A stretch of 44,800 bases of DNA, from IMG/VR virus record IMGVR_UViG_3300035698_009643, positions 1 through 44,800 of that record; one strand, written 5' to 3'. The DNA is from a virus. The notes beneath the pieces are model-generated. The model did no database searches, was not told where the DNA came from, and saw nothing but the letters and a program-made list of their open reading frames with translations. This document shows, piece by piece, positions 38,449 through 44,800 of the stretch (its first letter is position 1; every line of letters begins with the position of its first letter). The position numbers were made by a program, and so were the translations under genes.

Positions 38449-39795
38449 ATGTCCAAAAAAGCATCCAAGCCTTTTGGCGGCGCTAAGATTGTCTATGCCG
38501 CATCAATTGTAAAAGAAAGTGTTCAAGATTCCGTTATGTTTAACGGGATTAATTACCTTCCCCGCCCGTTGACCCCAATGGGTGACGATGCCATTGAATA
38601 CTACACAAACACTGTTGACTATAACGCCTATCATGCCCGGTGCTTGCGGCTGAAAGCTGATGTGTCCGTGGGTCTGGGAATGACCATTGTTTCCGGGCCA
38701 GAAAGCATGTCCAAGCGGCTTGAAGTTGTTAATGACCATGGCGATTCTTTCATAGAAGTTATTTCAAGGGTTGCCCTTGATTATGAAACAACAGGCAACG
38801 GGTATCTTGAAATCGTTATAGGCCGGGGCGGTTATATTGTGGAATTCTATTTCATGCCGTCAATCAGGGTATTCCGCAGGCCGCGTAATTCTGATACTGC
38901 TTATTACTATGCCGATAATGCTTCAGGTTCTTTAAAGCCGATGCCAGGTTATAAGTTCGGCGAACCAAAAGAAGCCGGCTCTTATATCATGTCATTCGCT
39001 CAGTATTCACAAACATGCGTGAATTATGGCCTTCCCGATTGGCGCGGCGCGGTATCTGATATTGAGCTTGACTATTACAGCATGCTTTATAATCAGAAAT
39101 TCTTTATCAATTCAGGCATTCCCGATCTTGCCATTGTAGTTGAAGGCGGTTCGTTTGATGACAAAACACAACAGGCGGTAACAACATTTCTATCATCAAA
39201 TATTAAGGGTGTGAACAATGCACACAAAACGCTTTACCTGCCGATTTCGGATAAAGATGTAAAGGTAAAGTTTGAAAAGCTCGGTATGGACGTTCCCAAA
39301 GATGCCAGTTTTGACACGTTGCGGGCAAGGTGTAGGGATAATATTGTTTCGGCGCATGGCGTGTGTCCCCGCCTTGTCGGTATCGTTACAGCCGGAGCAC
39401 TTGGCGGTGGTGGTGAAGCAACAGGGCAGCTCAAGACCTTTCAGGAAATATCCATTGCGCCCCGTCAATCCATGTGGGCTACAAAGCTACAAGGGCCGCT
39501 ATCTGAAATGGGTCTGGATACTGTTGAAATAATGTTTAATGAAATGGATACCAACATTCAAGAAAACCCGTCACAGTATTACCCGGCAATGATTACAGCC
39601 GGAGTTTTAACCGTTGAGAAGTCCAGAGAAGAACTTGGATATGAAATTGACATGATTGGTGATGATAAAGTGCTGGCAGACAAAGAAGCTCAGGCCACAA
39701 AGGATGCCGCTGCACTGAAGTTAAAAGAAACCGGCGAAGTTGCCGAACCTGTAATTGATGCACTTGAAAAATTAAGCAAGGCGCTCGATGGATAG
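38449..39795 (+). CDS. Portal protein
   Basis: 448 residues. Order and features fit PBSX/HK97-like portals: NTVDYNAYHARCLRLKADVSVGLG, DYETTGNGYLEIVIGRGGYIVEFYFMPSIRVFRR, YGLPDWRGAVSDIELDYYSMLYNQKFFINSGIPDLAIV, and AHGVCPRLVGIVTAGALGGGGEATGQLKTFQEISIAPRQ, which is the C-terminal region contacting DNA. The C-terminal 60 residues are helical and charged. It forms the ring at the packaging vertex. Overlaps the next gene by 8 bases. Confidence 0.9.
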   Translation: MSKKASKPFGGAKIVYAASIVKESVQDSVMFNGINYLPRPLTPMGDDAIEYYTNTVDYNAYHARCLRLKADVSVGLGMTIVSGPESMSKRLEVVNDHGDSFIEVISRVALDYETTGNGYLEIVIGRGGYIVEFYFMPSIRVFRRPRNSDTAYYYADNASGSLKPMPGYKFGEPKEAGSYIMSFAQYSQTCVNYGLPDWRGAVSDIELDYYSMLYNQKFFINSGIPDLAIVVEGGSFDDKTQQAVTTFLSSNIKGVNNAHKTLYLPISDKDVKVKFEKLGMDVPKDASFDTLRARCRDNIVSAHGVCPRLVGIVTAGALGGGGEATGQLKTFQEISIAPRQSMWATKLQGPLSEMGLDTVEIMFNEMDTNIQENPSQYYPAMITAGVLTVEKSREELGYEIDMIGDDKVLADKEAQATKDAAALKLKETGEVAEPVIDALEKLSKALDG

Positions 39796-40273
39796 TCAAG
39801 GTGTTGTAAACAAAATAGCATTGCAGGTTGCTGAGAGGATCCGCGACCTTTCAACTATTGAAGGCCGGTGCCCCTTTTTGACAGGCGACTTGCGGAAAAG
39901 TATTCAGGCACAACTTACCGGACCAGGCGAATCAACTGTATCCTCAAACCTTGCTTATGCCCGCGCTGTTCATGATGGTCGCAAGGCAATCACCATAAGG
40001 CCGAAAAAGGCAAAGATGCTTTCATGGCAGACAGGCGGCAGCGGACGCACATCTTCAGGAAACAAACGTGGAAAAGGTAACAAACAAATCAAGTGGGCGT
40101 TTGCAAAGGAAGTACATCAGCCCGCCCGCGAAGGGCAACCGTTCCTACTCGAGGGCGCTGCTGATATGCAAAGCCGGGGCTATGATTTTCTTGACCCGCT
40201 TTTGAATGAATACGTTTCCGCTGAAATAGGCGAACAAATCAAAGATAGCATTGAACTTAATTTTTCAGTTTAA
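39788..40273 (+). CDS. HK97 gp10-like neck/tail completion protein
   Basis: 161 residues. IRDLSTIEGRCPFLTGDLRKSI and SSNLAYARAVHDGRKAITIRP match the HK97-gp10/tail-component pattern (TG-x-L-x-x-S-I ... Y-A-x-x-x-x-x-G), followed by a basic GGSGRTSSGNKRGKGNKQIKW and HQPAREGQPFL loop. These proteins form part of the head-tail joint. Its position between portal and protease is unusual but seen in other phages. Confidence 0.65.
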   Translation: MDSQGVVNKIALQVAERIRDLSTIEGRCPFLTGDLRKSIQAQLTGPGESTVSSNLAYARAVHDGRKAITIRPKKAKMLSWQTGGSGRTSSGNKRGKGNKQIKWAFAKEVHQPAREGQPFLLEGAADMQSRGYDFLDPLLNEYVSAEIGEQIKDSIELNFSV

Positions 40274-40286
40274 GGGGGTTTTTATT

Positions 40287-41141
40287 ATGGCTAAAAAGTT
40301 TTTAAAAGATATAAAAATCAATTTCATATCTTTGGTGCGCAAGGGTGCAAACAACCGCACAACCATTTTCAAGGGAATGGAGGAGTGGCCTGATGAAAAA
40401 GAACTTGTGCAGGTTCAAGCCATTAAGAAAGACGATGTCAAACAAATGATTTACGGCATTGTCTATGCCCCGGACGAACCCGACTTGCAAGGGCATCAAG
40501 CAGTATCAAAGGAAATTGAGAAAGCGGCATACGGTTTCATGAAGTCGCTCAAGGCTCAGAACATCGACAAGGGTCACAGTAATCAGGCAGACGGCGGCGC
40601 GTTTGTTGCTGAATCATGGATTGTTCGCAAGGGTGACCCGCTGTTCAGTGCTGAAAAGCCCGGTGCATGGGCTGTTGGTATCAAGTGTGAAGATGTAGAA
40701 CTTTACAATGAAGCGAAAACCAAACTGCCTGCAATCAGCATGGCAGGTACGGCAACGATAATAACAAAGGCCGATGAGGACGGTGCGGACGCTGAAGGGC
40801 TACTCCGTAAAATTATGAACTTGTTTAAGGAACAAAAAATCTCTATGGAGGAAGAACAGATGGATGACAAAACGTTGAAACAGGTAGGCGACATGATTTC
40901 CGCAGCTATTACAAAGTCGGCTGATGAAGCAAAGAAGGCAGCAGAGCCGGACACCATCAAGAAAGCGATGGAAACCATGACTACCAACATGACTGCGTTG
41001 GTCAGTGAGGTTGAAAAGATTTCCAAGCAGTCTCCCGGTACGGAGCAAGATCAGAACGATACCGTTGAGATCATGAAAGAGCAAACCGATCTTGGCCGCC
41101 GTATCGCCGACATTGCAAACAGCACAGTAAAGAAAGACTGA
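40287..41141 (+). CDS. XkdF-like prohead protease with C-terminal scaffold-like domain
   Basis: 284 residues from ATG 40287 (AAGGGGGTTTTTATT). KFLKDIKINFISLVRKGANNRTTIFKG followed by YGIVYAPDEPDLQGHQAVSKEIEKAAYGFM and DKGHSNQ...AESWIV...GAWAVGIKCEDVELYNE match the XkdF putative serine protease family (DKGH supplies His). From about residue 185 it is a Glu/Lys-rich helical region like a scaffold. Fusion of protease and scaffold is common. It would mature the prohead from inside. Confidence 0.78.
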   Translation: MAKKFLKDIKINFISLVRKGANNRTTIFKGMEEWPDEKELVQVQAIKKDDVKQMIYGIVYAPDEPDLQGHQAVSKEIEKAAYGFMKSLKAQNIDKGHSNQADGGAFVAESWIVRKGDPLFSAEKPGAWAVGIKCEDVELYNEAKTKLPAISMAGTATIITKADEDGADAEGLLRKIMNLFKEQKISMEEEQMDDKTLKQVGDMISAAITKSADEAKKAAEPDTIKKAMETMTTNMTALVSEVEKISKQSPGTEQDQNDTVEIMKEQTDLGRRIADIANSTVKKD

Positions 41142-41192
41142 ATTTGAAAAGCAAATCATAATCCTTAGTATTAAGGAAAGGAATTATTAGTT

Positions 41193-41684
41193 ATGGCTAC
41201 CGGAACTTTAGGAACAATAAAAACAGCAGGGTCGGAAGATTCTCAGCTTATTGCCAGTGATGGTTGTAAGCAGAAACTGATTCAGCTCAAGGCAGACGTT
41301 GGCGATCTTGACCGAGGAACAGTCATGGCCATGAACACCACAACTTTTTTGTGGGAACAGCACGATCAAGACGGTTCAACCGGCGTGAATGTTGCGCGGT
41401 GTATACTTGCCGTTGATGTAGACGATGACACTTCAGCACAGGAATCCATTGGATTCTTTATCGGTAAGTACCGACTTGATGATCTGATTTTTCAAACCGA
41501 CATTACCCGCACCGAAACTGCTCAAGCAATCAGTGAGCTCGCAGATGTTGGTATTGAAATTGATGAATCATATATCGGCACAGTTACAAGTACCACAACC
41601 AGTTCAACTACCAGCACCACGACAAGTACAAGCACCACAAGCTCAACTACGAGTTCCACAACGACTACCACAAGCGGCGGTTGA
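41193..41684 (+). CDS. Head decoration protein (gpD-like) with C-terminal Thr/Ser tract
   Basis: 163 residues just before the major capsid gene. LKADVGDLDRGTVMAMNTTTFLWEQHD ... VARCILAVDVD ... SIGFFIGKYRLDDLIFQTDI ... ISELADVGIEIDESY fits the HDPD (lambda gpD) pattern: a G-x-V strand, A-x-x-I-L-x-x-D-V, G-x-Y and a final GI-x-I. Residues 132-161 are 30 Thr/Ser and the protein ends Gly-Gly. As gpD binds capsid three-fold sites from outside, the tract should project from the head. Strong AAGGAAAGGAATT before ATG 41193. Confidence 0.82.
   Translation: MATGTLGTIKTAGSEDSQLIASDGCKQKLIQLKADVGDLDRGTVMAMNTTTFLWEQHDQDGSTGVNVARCILAVDVDDDTSAQESIGFFIGKYRLDDLIFQTDITRTETAQAISELADVGIEIDESYIGTVTSTTTSSTTSTTTSTSTTSSTTSSTTTTTSGG
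41586..41675 (+). other. C-terminal Thr/Ser tract of the head decoration protein
   Basis: Residues 132-161 contain only Thr and Ser, in mixed codons (aca, acc, acg, act; agt, agc, tca, tcc). Similar runs end the tail tube and 11336 proteins. Confidence 0.9.
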
Positions 41685-41721
41685 TAATAAGTTAATATCC
41701 CAGATCAAGGAGGTCTGAACA

Positions 41722-42729
41722 ATGGATAATCTTTTCAAAATCAGAACACTCACAACCGCCATCAACATGATGTTTGACCCGGCGATGGTCATATATCAGC
41801 GGTATTTCGCAGGTAAGGCAAACGGTCAAACCAGCGACCGGCTTGCATTTGACATTATAACCGGCTCACAGCGCATACTTGAGAACATGTCGATCTATGC
41901 TGAGGCCAAAGTTACTGAGAAAACAGGGCGTTCAACTGTAACACTGGAAGCCCCCCGGCTTGCAACCAAACGGCACATTGCCGCTGCCGAACTTAACGCC
42001 ATTCGTGGTTTCGGTTCACAAGCCGCAGTTGAAATGCTTTCTGGCCGTATTGCGCGGGAACAGAAAGACATGATGAACGAGAATTTCAGAACGTTGGAAT
42101 TCTGGTCTGCCAATGCCCTCAAGGGACGGATTTACGATAGCGATTGTTCCACGTTGCTGGTTGATTATCTAGTGAATAGCGGGCATCGCGTAACCTTGAC
42201 CGGTACTAATCTTTTCACGGATTCGTCCAGTGACCCGATTGCAATGTTGCGTAGTCATAAGCGCAAGATTGAACAGGATTCAGGCGGCGCAATTTCCGGT
42301 TTTGATATGATCTGCGGTTATGAGGTAATTGATGCCTTGCTGAAAAATACCCGCGTGCTAGCATTGCTCAGTTACACAGGCAATAAGGCAATCCGCATCG
42401 CTACCAAAGGCGACCTTGAAACGCTTGTCGGCTGTAACATCATTGAGTATACCGGCAGTTATCTTGACGCTAAAGGCGTGCGCAAATACTACATTAATGC
42501 TGATGAGTATGTGCTTGTTGCTAATAGCCCCGATCTTACCGATCTCCCATATGCCCCAATTATTGATTTTGAGGCTCCAGGTGGTGTTGGTAATCCCGGC
42601 TCCGGTCAAATGTGGTTCAGCAAGTCATGGGAAGAGAAAGACCCGTCCGGCCGTTGGATTAAGGTCGAAGGGCGGCCCCTTCCGGTGCTTCAGCGCCCCG
42701 GTAACGTTATGATAGTCACGGCGGTATAG
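41722..42729 (+). CDS. Major capsid protein (lambda gpE-like)
   Basis: 335 residues after a strong AAGGAGGTC. LFKIRTLTTAINMMFDPAMVIYQRYFAG at the start, APRLATKRHIAAAEL, and GCNIIEYTGSYLDAKGVRKYYINADEYVLVANSP near residue 233-265 match the Phage_cap_E family. Position after decoration protein and before connector is as in lambda. It forms the icosahedral shell with HK97 fold. No cleaved leader is evident, in line with the gpE group. Confidence 0.9.
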   Translation: MDNLFKIRTLTTAINMMFDPAMVIYQRYFAGKANGQTSDRLAFDIITGSQRILENMSIYAEAKVTEKTGRSTVTLEAPRLATKRHIAAAELNAIRGFGSQAAVEMLSGRIAREQKDMMNENFRTLEFWSANALKGRIYDSDCSTLLVDYLVNSGHRVTLTGTNLFTDSSSDPIAMLRSHKRKIEQDSGGAISGFDMICGYEVIDALLKNTRVLALLSYTGNKAIRIATKGDLETLVGCNIIEYTGSYLDAKGVRKYYINADEYVLVANSPDLTDLPYAPIIDFEAPGGVGNPGSGQMWFSKSWEEKDPSGRWIKVEGRPLPVLQRPGNVMIVTAV

Positions 42730-42733
42730 CCTT

Positions 42734-43138
42734 ATGGCGCTCGCGTCCATATCGCAGGTTCGGCAACTTGGTGGGCTTCCTGATGACACCAAGTTAGCTG
42801 ACTCTAAAATCGAACCGCATCTTAATGCAGCGGCGCGGGAATTACGCCGTGAAATTGGCGACTACACAACTCGCACAGGTGACGAGAAAGAAGATTGCGT
42901 TGATGCAGAGGCCTCACTTGCCCTTGCATATTTAATGCCAGTTCTTAATGTCATATGCCCTGAAGGGCTCAACACTGTTCAAAATGAATACGGCGATTTA
43001 GGCTTAAACTTTTATGATGCCAATGATCAAAAGATTCTGATTAAAATGTGGACTGACAGAGCAGGCAAAGCAATCGCGCGGATCAAGAACGAGCAACCCC
43101 CGGCAGGCATACCGACAATCGGATGGAATGTGGTGTAA
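42734..43138 (+). CDS. Head-tail connector protein (gp6-like)
   Basis: 134 residues. SISQVRQLGGLPDDTKLADSKIEPHLNAAARELRREIGDYTT, CVDAEASLALAYLMPVLNV and DRAGKAIARIKNE match the helical connectors (gp6/DUF1320-like) that bind beneath the portal. The gene follows the major capsid gene by 4 bp, a common place for the adaptor. Confidence 0.7.
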   Translation: MALASISQVRQLGGLPDDTKLADSKIEPHLNAAARELRREIGDYTTRTGDEKEDCVDAEASLALAYLMPVLNVICPEGLNTVQNEYGDLGLNFYDANDQKILIKMWTDRAGKAIARIKNEQPPAGIPTIGWNVV

Positions 43139-43141
43139 ATT

Positions 43142-43489
43142 ATGCACGATGAAGCCATAGAAGAGTATATTCGGGTCCAGACAACGGCGGTATATCCAGA
43201 CGTTGAGGCCGCTCAGATTATAGTTCGTTTTCCGTCTGCTGTTTTTGGTGTGCCTCGTGATAGGCGCGGGACCGGGCTTGGAAGTGAAAAGCTCACAGTA
43301 TTGGTTGTCATTGTTAACATAACAAAACTTGACCGGAAATTGTTTATTGAAAAGATGGTCAGGAAAATGATAACGGTTGACAGCACAGTAATGGAACAAC
43401 AGTTCATTAAAACCGAACAGCAAGATTGGATTGAAATTATCAAAAACAAGGGTTTAATTTTCACCCTACAATTTAACTATGACATTTAG
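43142..43489 (+). CDS. Putative tail terminator / tail completion protein
   Basis: 115 residues. EYIRVQTTAVYPDVEAAQIIVRFPSAVFGV ... KLTVLVVIVNITKLDRKLFIEKMVRKMITV ... KGLIFTLQFNYDI has the beta-helix-beta order seen in terminator proteins such as gpU. It stands between connector and tail tube genes, the usual location. Family unproven. Confidence 0.6.
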   Translation: MHDEAIEEYIRVQTTAVYPDVEAAQIIVRFPSAVFGVPRDRRGTGLGSEKLTVLVVIVNITKLDRKLFIEKMVRKMITVDSTVMEQQFIKTEQQDWIEIIKNKGLIFTLQFNYDI

Positions 43490-43501
43490 GAGGACTAAAC
43501 A

Positions 43502-44092
43502 ATGGCCGATCAATATGCAGCACCGAACCCATCGAACAATCTTACAATACCGAAAGGTATTTTGTATGTTGCTCCGTGGTCCGGGTATACGCCGCCAACA
43601 GATGACGATTTTGTCGATGTTGGTAACGCTACCGCCGTGACCGTTGAGCCTACCCGCGAGAAACTGGAGCATTTTTCATCGCGCGCTGGCACGAAAACCA
43701 AAGACAGAACAGCCGAAATTTCATCTGGGTATAATATCAACTTTACACTTGACGAGTTATCCCTGGCGAATATGGCTATGTTCTTGCGTGCAACCATTTC
43801 AGAAAGCGAGTTCCTGCTTGCCAATGAAAACATCGGTGGTTTTTATGCCTGCCGTTTCATTGCTGATAACAGTTACGGTCGCGCATATAATATTAACTGC
43901 TGGAAAGTTGAAATTGCACCTGAAGGCGCGTTCAGTTTGATTGGTGATGAATGGACTACAATGGGTTTTTCAGGCGAAGGTCTGGACGACACTGCGAACC
44001 ACCCTACATCACGTTTCTTCTCCATGCGTTTCACTGATGCGGTTGCTGGTACGACTACCAGTTCGACAACTACCACGACCACAGCACCATAA
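43502..44092 (+). CDS. Major tail tube protein with C-terminal Thr/Ser tract
   Basis: 196 residues after TAGGAGGACTAAAC. IPKGILYVAPWSGYTPPTDDDFVDVGNATAVTVEPTREKLEHFSSRAGTKTKDRTAEISSGYNINFTLDELSLANMAMFL matches tail tube proteins (K-G-I-L-Y-V-A ... G-N-x-x-x ... DELS-x-x-N-x-A-x-FL). Residues 184-194 are Thr/Ser, then Ala-Pro. The C-terminus of tube proteins is generally outside, so the tract would coat the tube. A terminator follows at 44122. Confidence 0.82.
   Translation: MADQYAAPNPSNNLTIPKGILYVAPWSGYTPPTDDDFVDVGNATAVTVEPTREKLEHFSSRAGTKTKDRTAEISSGYNINFTLDELSLANMAMFLRATISESEFLLANENIGGFYACRFIADNSYGRAYNINCWKVEIAPEGAFSLIGDEWTTMGFSGEGLDDTANHPTSRFFSMRFTDAVAGTTTSSTTTTTTAP
44051..44083 (+). other. 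C-terminal Thr/Ser tract of the tail tube protein
   Basis: Residues 184-194, eleven Thr/Ser with mixed codons, followed by Ala-Pro and stop; shorter than the other three tracts. The ending TTTTTTAP is like the TTTTTAP of the 11336 product. Confidence 0.88.
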
Positions 44093-44121
44093 GCGGCCGC
44101 TGATAGTAACATTACATGCAA

Positions 44122-44157
44122 AGCCCCTGCCCTTTTATGTGGGGTGGGGGCTTTTTT
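44122..44157 (+). terminator. Rho-independent terminator after the tail tube gene
   Basis: AGCCCCTGCCC (44122-44132) pairs with GGGTGGGGGCT (44142-44152), 11 bp including two G-T pairs, followed by TTTTTT. It separates the highly expressed head/tube genes from the signal-peptide genes. Confidence 0.82.
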
Positions 44158-44178
44158 AAAAACAGGAAGGCGGTTAGC

Positions 44179-44493
44179 ATGAAGTATTTAATAGCATTAT
44201 TTATTACACTTATTTTGATTGCGAGTGTTGCAGTAGCCCCGGCACAGGCACAGGGTTTTACCTCACAGCAGATTGATAATTTTGTTCATGCCTACGAAAC
44301 CCGAATTGCTTACACTGCCGGCGGTGATGCTGAGTATATCGGCAAGGCAACGCCCGGCTCAAGTACGGCAGCAACGGTTTGGCAGATTCAAAAAATCACT
44401 TATTCAGACAGCAATGCAGCGACCATCAAATACGCCGGTGGTACTGCAACCTTTTCAGGCGCTTGGGACAGTCGCGCTACATACACATATTAG
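44179..44493 (+). CDS. Small protein with signal peptide, appendage-associated
   Basis: 104 residues from ATG 44179 after AGGAAGG. MKYLIALFITLILIASVAVAPAQAQG is a typical signal peptide with AQA cleavage site. The mature part (ARIAYTAGG-type strand, EYIGKATPGSSTAATVWQIQKITYSDSNAATIKYAGGTATFSGAWDSRATYTY) resembles small proteins near tail fibre genes in many phages, normally without an export signal. It could be exported or anchored. Unknown function. Confidence 0.6.
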   Translation: MKYLIALFITLILIASVAVAPAQAQGFTSQQIDNFVHAYETRIAYTAGGDAEYIGKATPGSSTAATVWQIQKITYSDSNAATIKYAGGTATFSGAWDSRATYTY

Positions 44494-44505
44494 GAGGTCC
44501 GGACA

Positions 44506-44800
44506 ATGAAACGGTACATAAAAATATTTATCCTTGCGGCTCTGTTGCCGTTTCTTTTTGCTGGCACTTATTACGAACCATTTACCGGGCAAACTATGTC
44601 TGACCCGCCCGACATGGCAACGGGTACATCATCCGAAGCATATACCGATTCGGAAATGGTTGATCATAAGGCTGAAGCAGATGCGCATGATGCTAGTAAT
44701 ATTACAAATGCCGCTGATGTTACTTCCAACAATACATTCACCGGTGATGATGAGTTCGAAAGCATACAATCTGACACTATGACTGTCGGCAGACCTGCGG
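44506..44800 (+). CDS. Signal-peptide protein, likely appendage/fibre start (3' partial)
   Basis: ATG 44506 after TAGGAGGTCCGGACA; the frame is open to the window end (98 codons and one base). MKRYIKIFILAALLPFLFAG is a signal peptide, and the polar stretch EPFTGQTMSDPPDMATGTSSEAYTDSEMVDHKAEADAHDASNITNAADVTSNNTFTGDDEFE resembles the N-terminal repeat zones of phage fibres. Its end is outside the window; it may or may not be the same gene as the SGNH protein at the other edge. Confidence 0.6.
   Translation, partial: MKRYIKIFILAALLPFLFAGTYYEPFTGQTMSDPPDMATGTSSEAYTDSEMVDHKAEADAHDASNITNAADVTSNNTFTGDDEFESIQSDTMTVGRPA

Noticed and set aside
41164-41177. CCTTA-GTAT-TAAGG hairpin before the decoration gene as terminator
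   Set aside because: Only 5 A+T-rich base pairs and no T run; more likely part of the ribosome binding region.
1-44800. Diversity-generating retroelement for the adhesins
   Set aside because: No reverse transcriptase frame and no template/variable repeat pair was seen.
1-44800. TAG recoding across the genome
   Set aside because: Several well-formed genes end at TAG, so the single interrupted gene is treated as a local event.

Overview
The window is almost all of one tailed double-stranded DNA phage (Caudoviricetes) with a long, probably non-contractile tail (siphovirus type). Evidence: a terminase pair, Mu F-like head protein, portal, XkdF-like protease, gpD-like decoration protein, gpE-like major capsid, tail tube protein, a frameshifted tail-assembly chaperone, a tape measure of about 1,540 residues and tail-tip proteins. 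No integrase, tRNA, rRNA or host housekeeping gene was seen. Two exported small proteins and an M15 endolysin suggest a bacterial host, possibly Gram-negative; the sequence does not name it.

Layout. (1) 1-14373, plus strand: 3' part of an SGNH-esterase fibre or appendage gene cut by the window edge, a lysis group (M15 peptidase, two small membrane proteins), tail chaperone, tape measure, then tail-tip and adhesin genes. (2) 14370-21692, plus strand: a consensus-like promoter, a structured leader with a mini-ORF, then nine tightly packed genes: two GT-B and three GT-A glycosyltransferases, a hexapeptide acyltransferase, two methyltransferases and a radical SAM enzyme, closed by a terminator. 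(3) 21694-30831, minus strand: an early/accessory operon of mostly small overlapping genes (zinc-finger-like proteins, YopX, an SSB-like DUF736 protein, a PD-(D/E)XK nuclease, a Sak4-like ATPase, two DNA methyltransferases). (4) 30832-31010: divergent control region with paired TAGCTA-containing sites. (5) 31011-35593, plus strand: XRE repressor, replication proteins, two nucleases, a ParB-like protein and a TET-associated-type glycosyltransferase. (6) 35672-44800, plus strand: packaging, head and tail tube, a terminator, then two signal-peptide proteins, the last cut by the window end.

The two ends look like parts of one late operon. In a circular or permuted map the tail tube gene (43502-44092) would lead through the appendage genes at both edges into the lysis and chaperone genes.

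The most unusual feature is a set of nearly pure Thr/Ser tracts. They sit at the C-termini of the head decoration protein, the tail tube protein and one tail-tip protein, and inside the LamG adhesin. They are encoded with mixed synonymous codons. The same genome carries the glycosyltransferase cluster, whose last enzyme has the DxH and WGG-EN motifs typical of polypeptide GalNAc-transferases. I infer a phage-encoded mucin-type O-glycosylation system that coats the virion. A separate ParB plus TAGT gene pair suggests a second glycosylation pathway acting on DNA bases.
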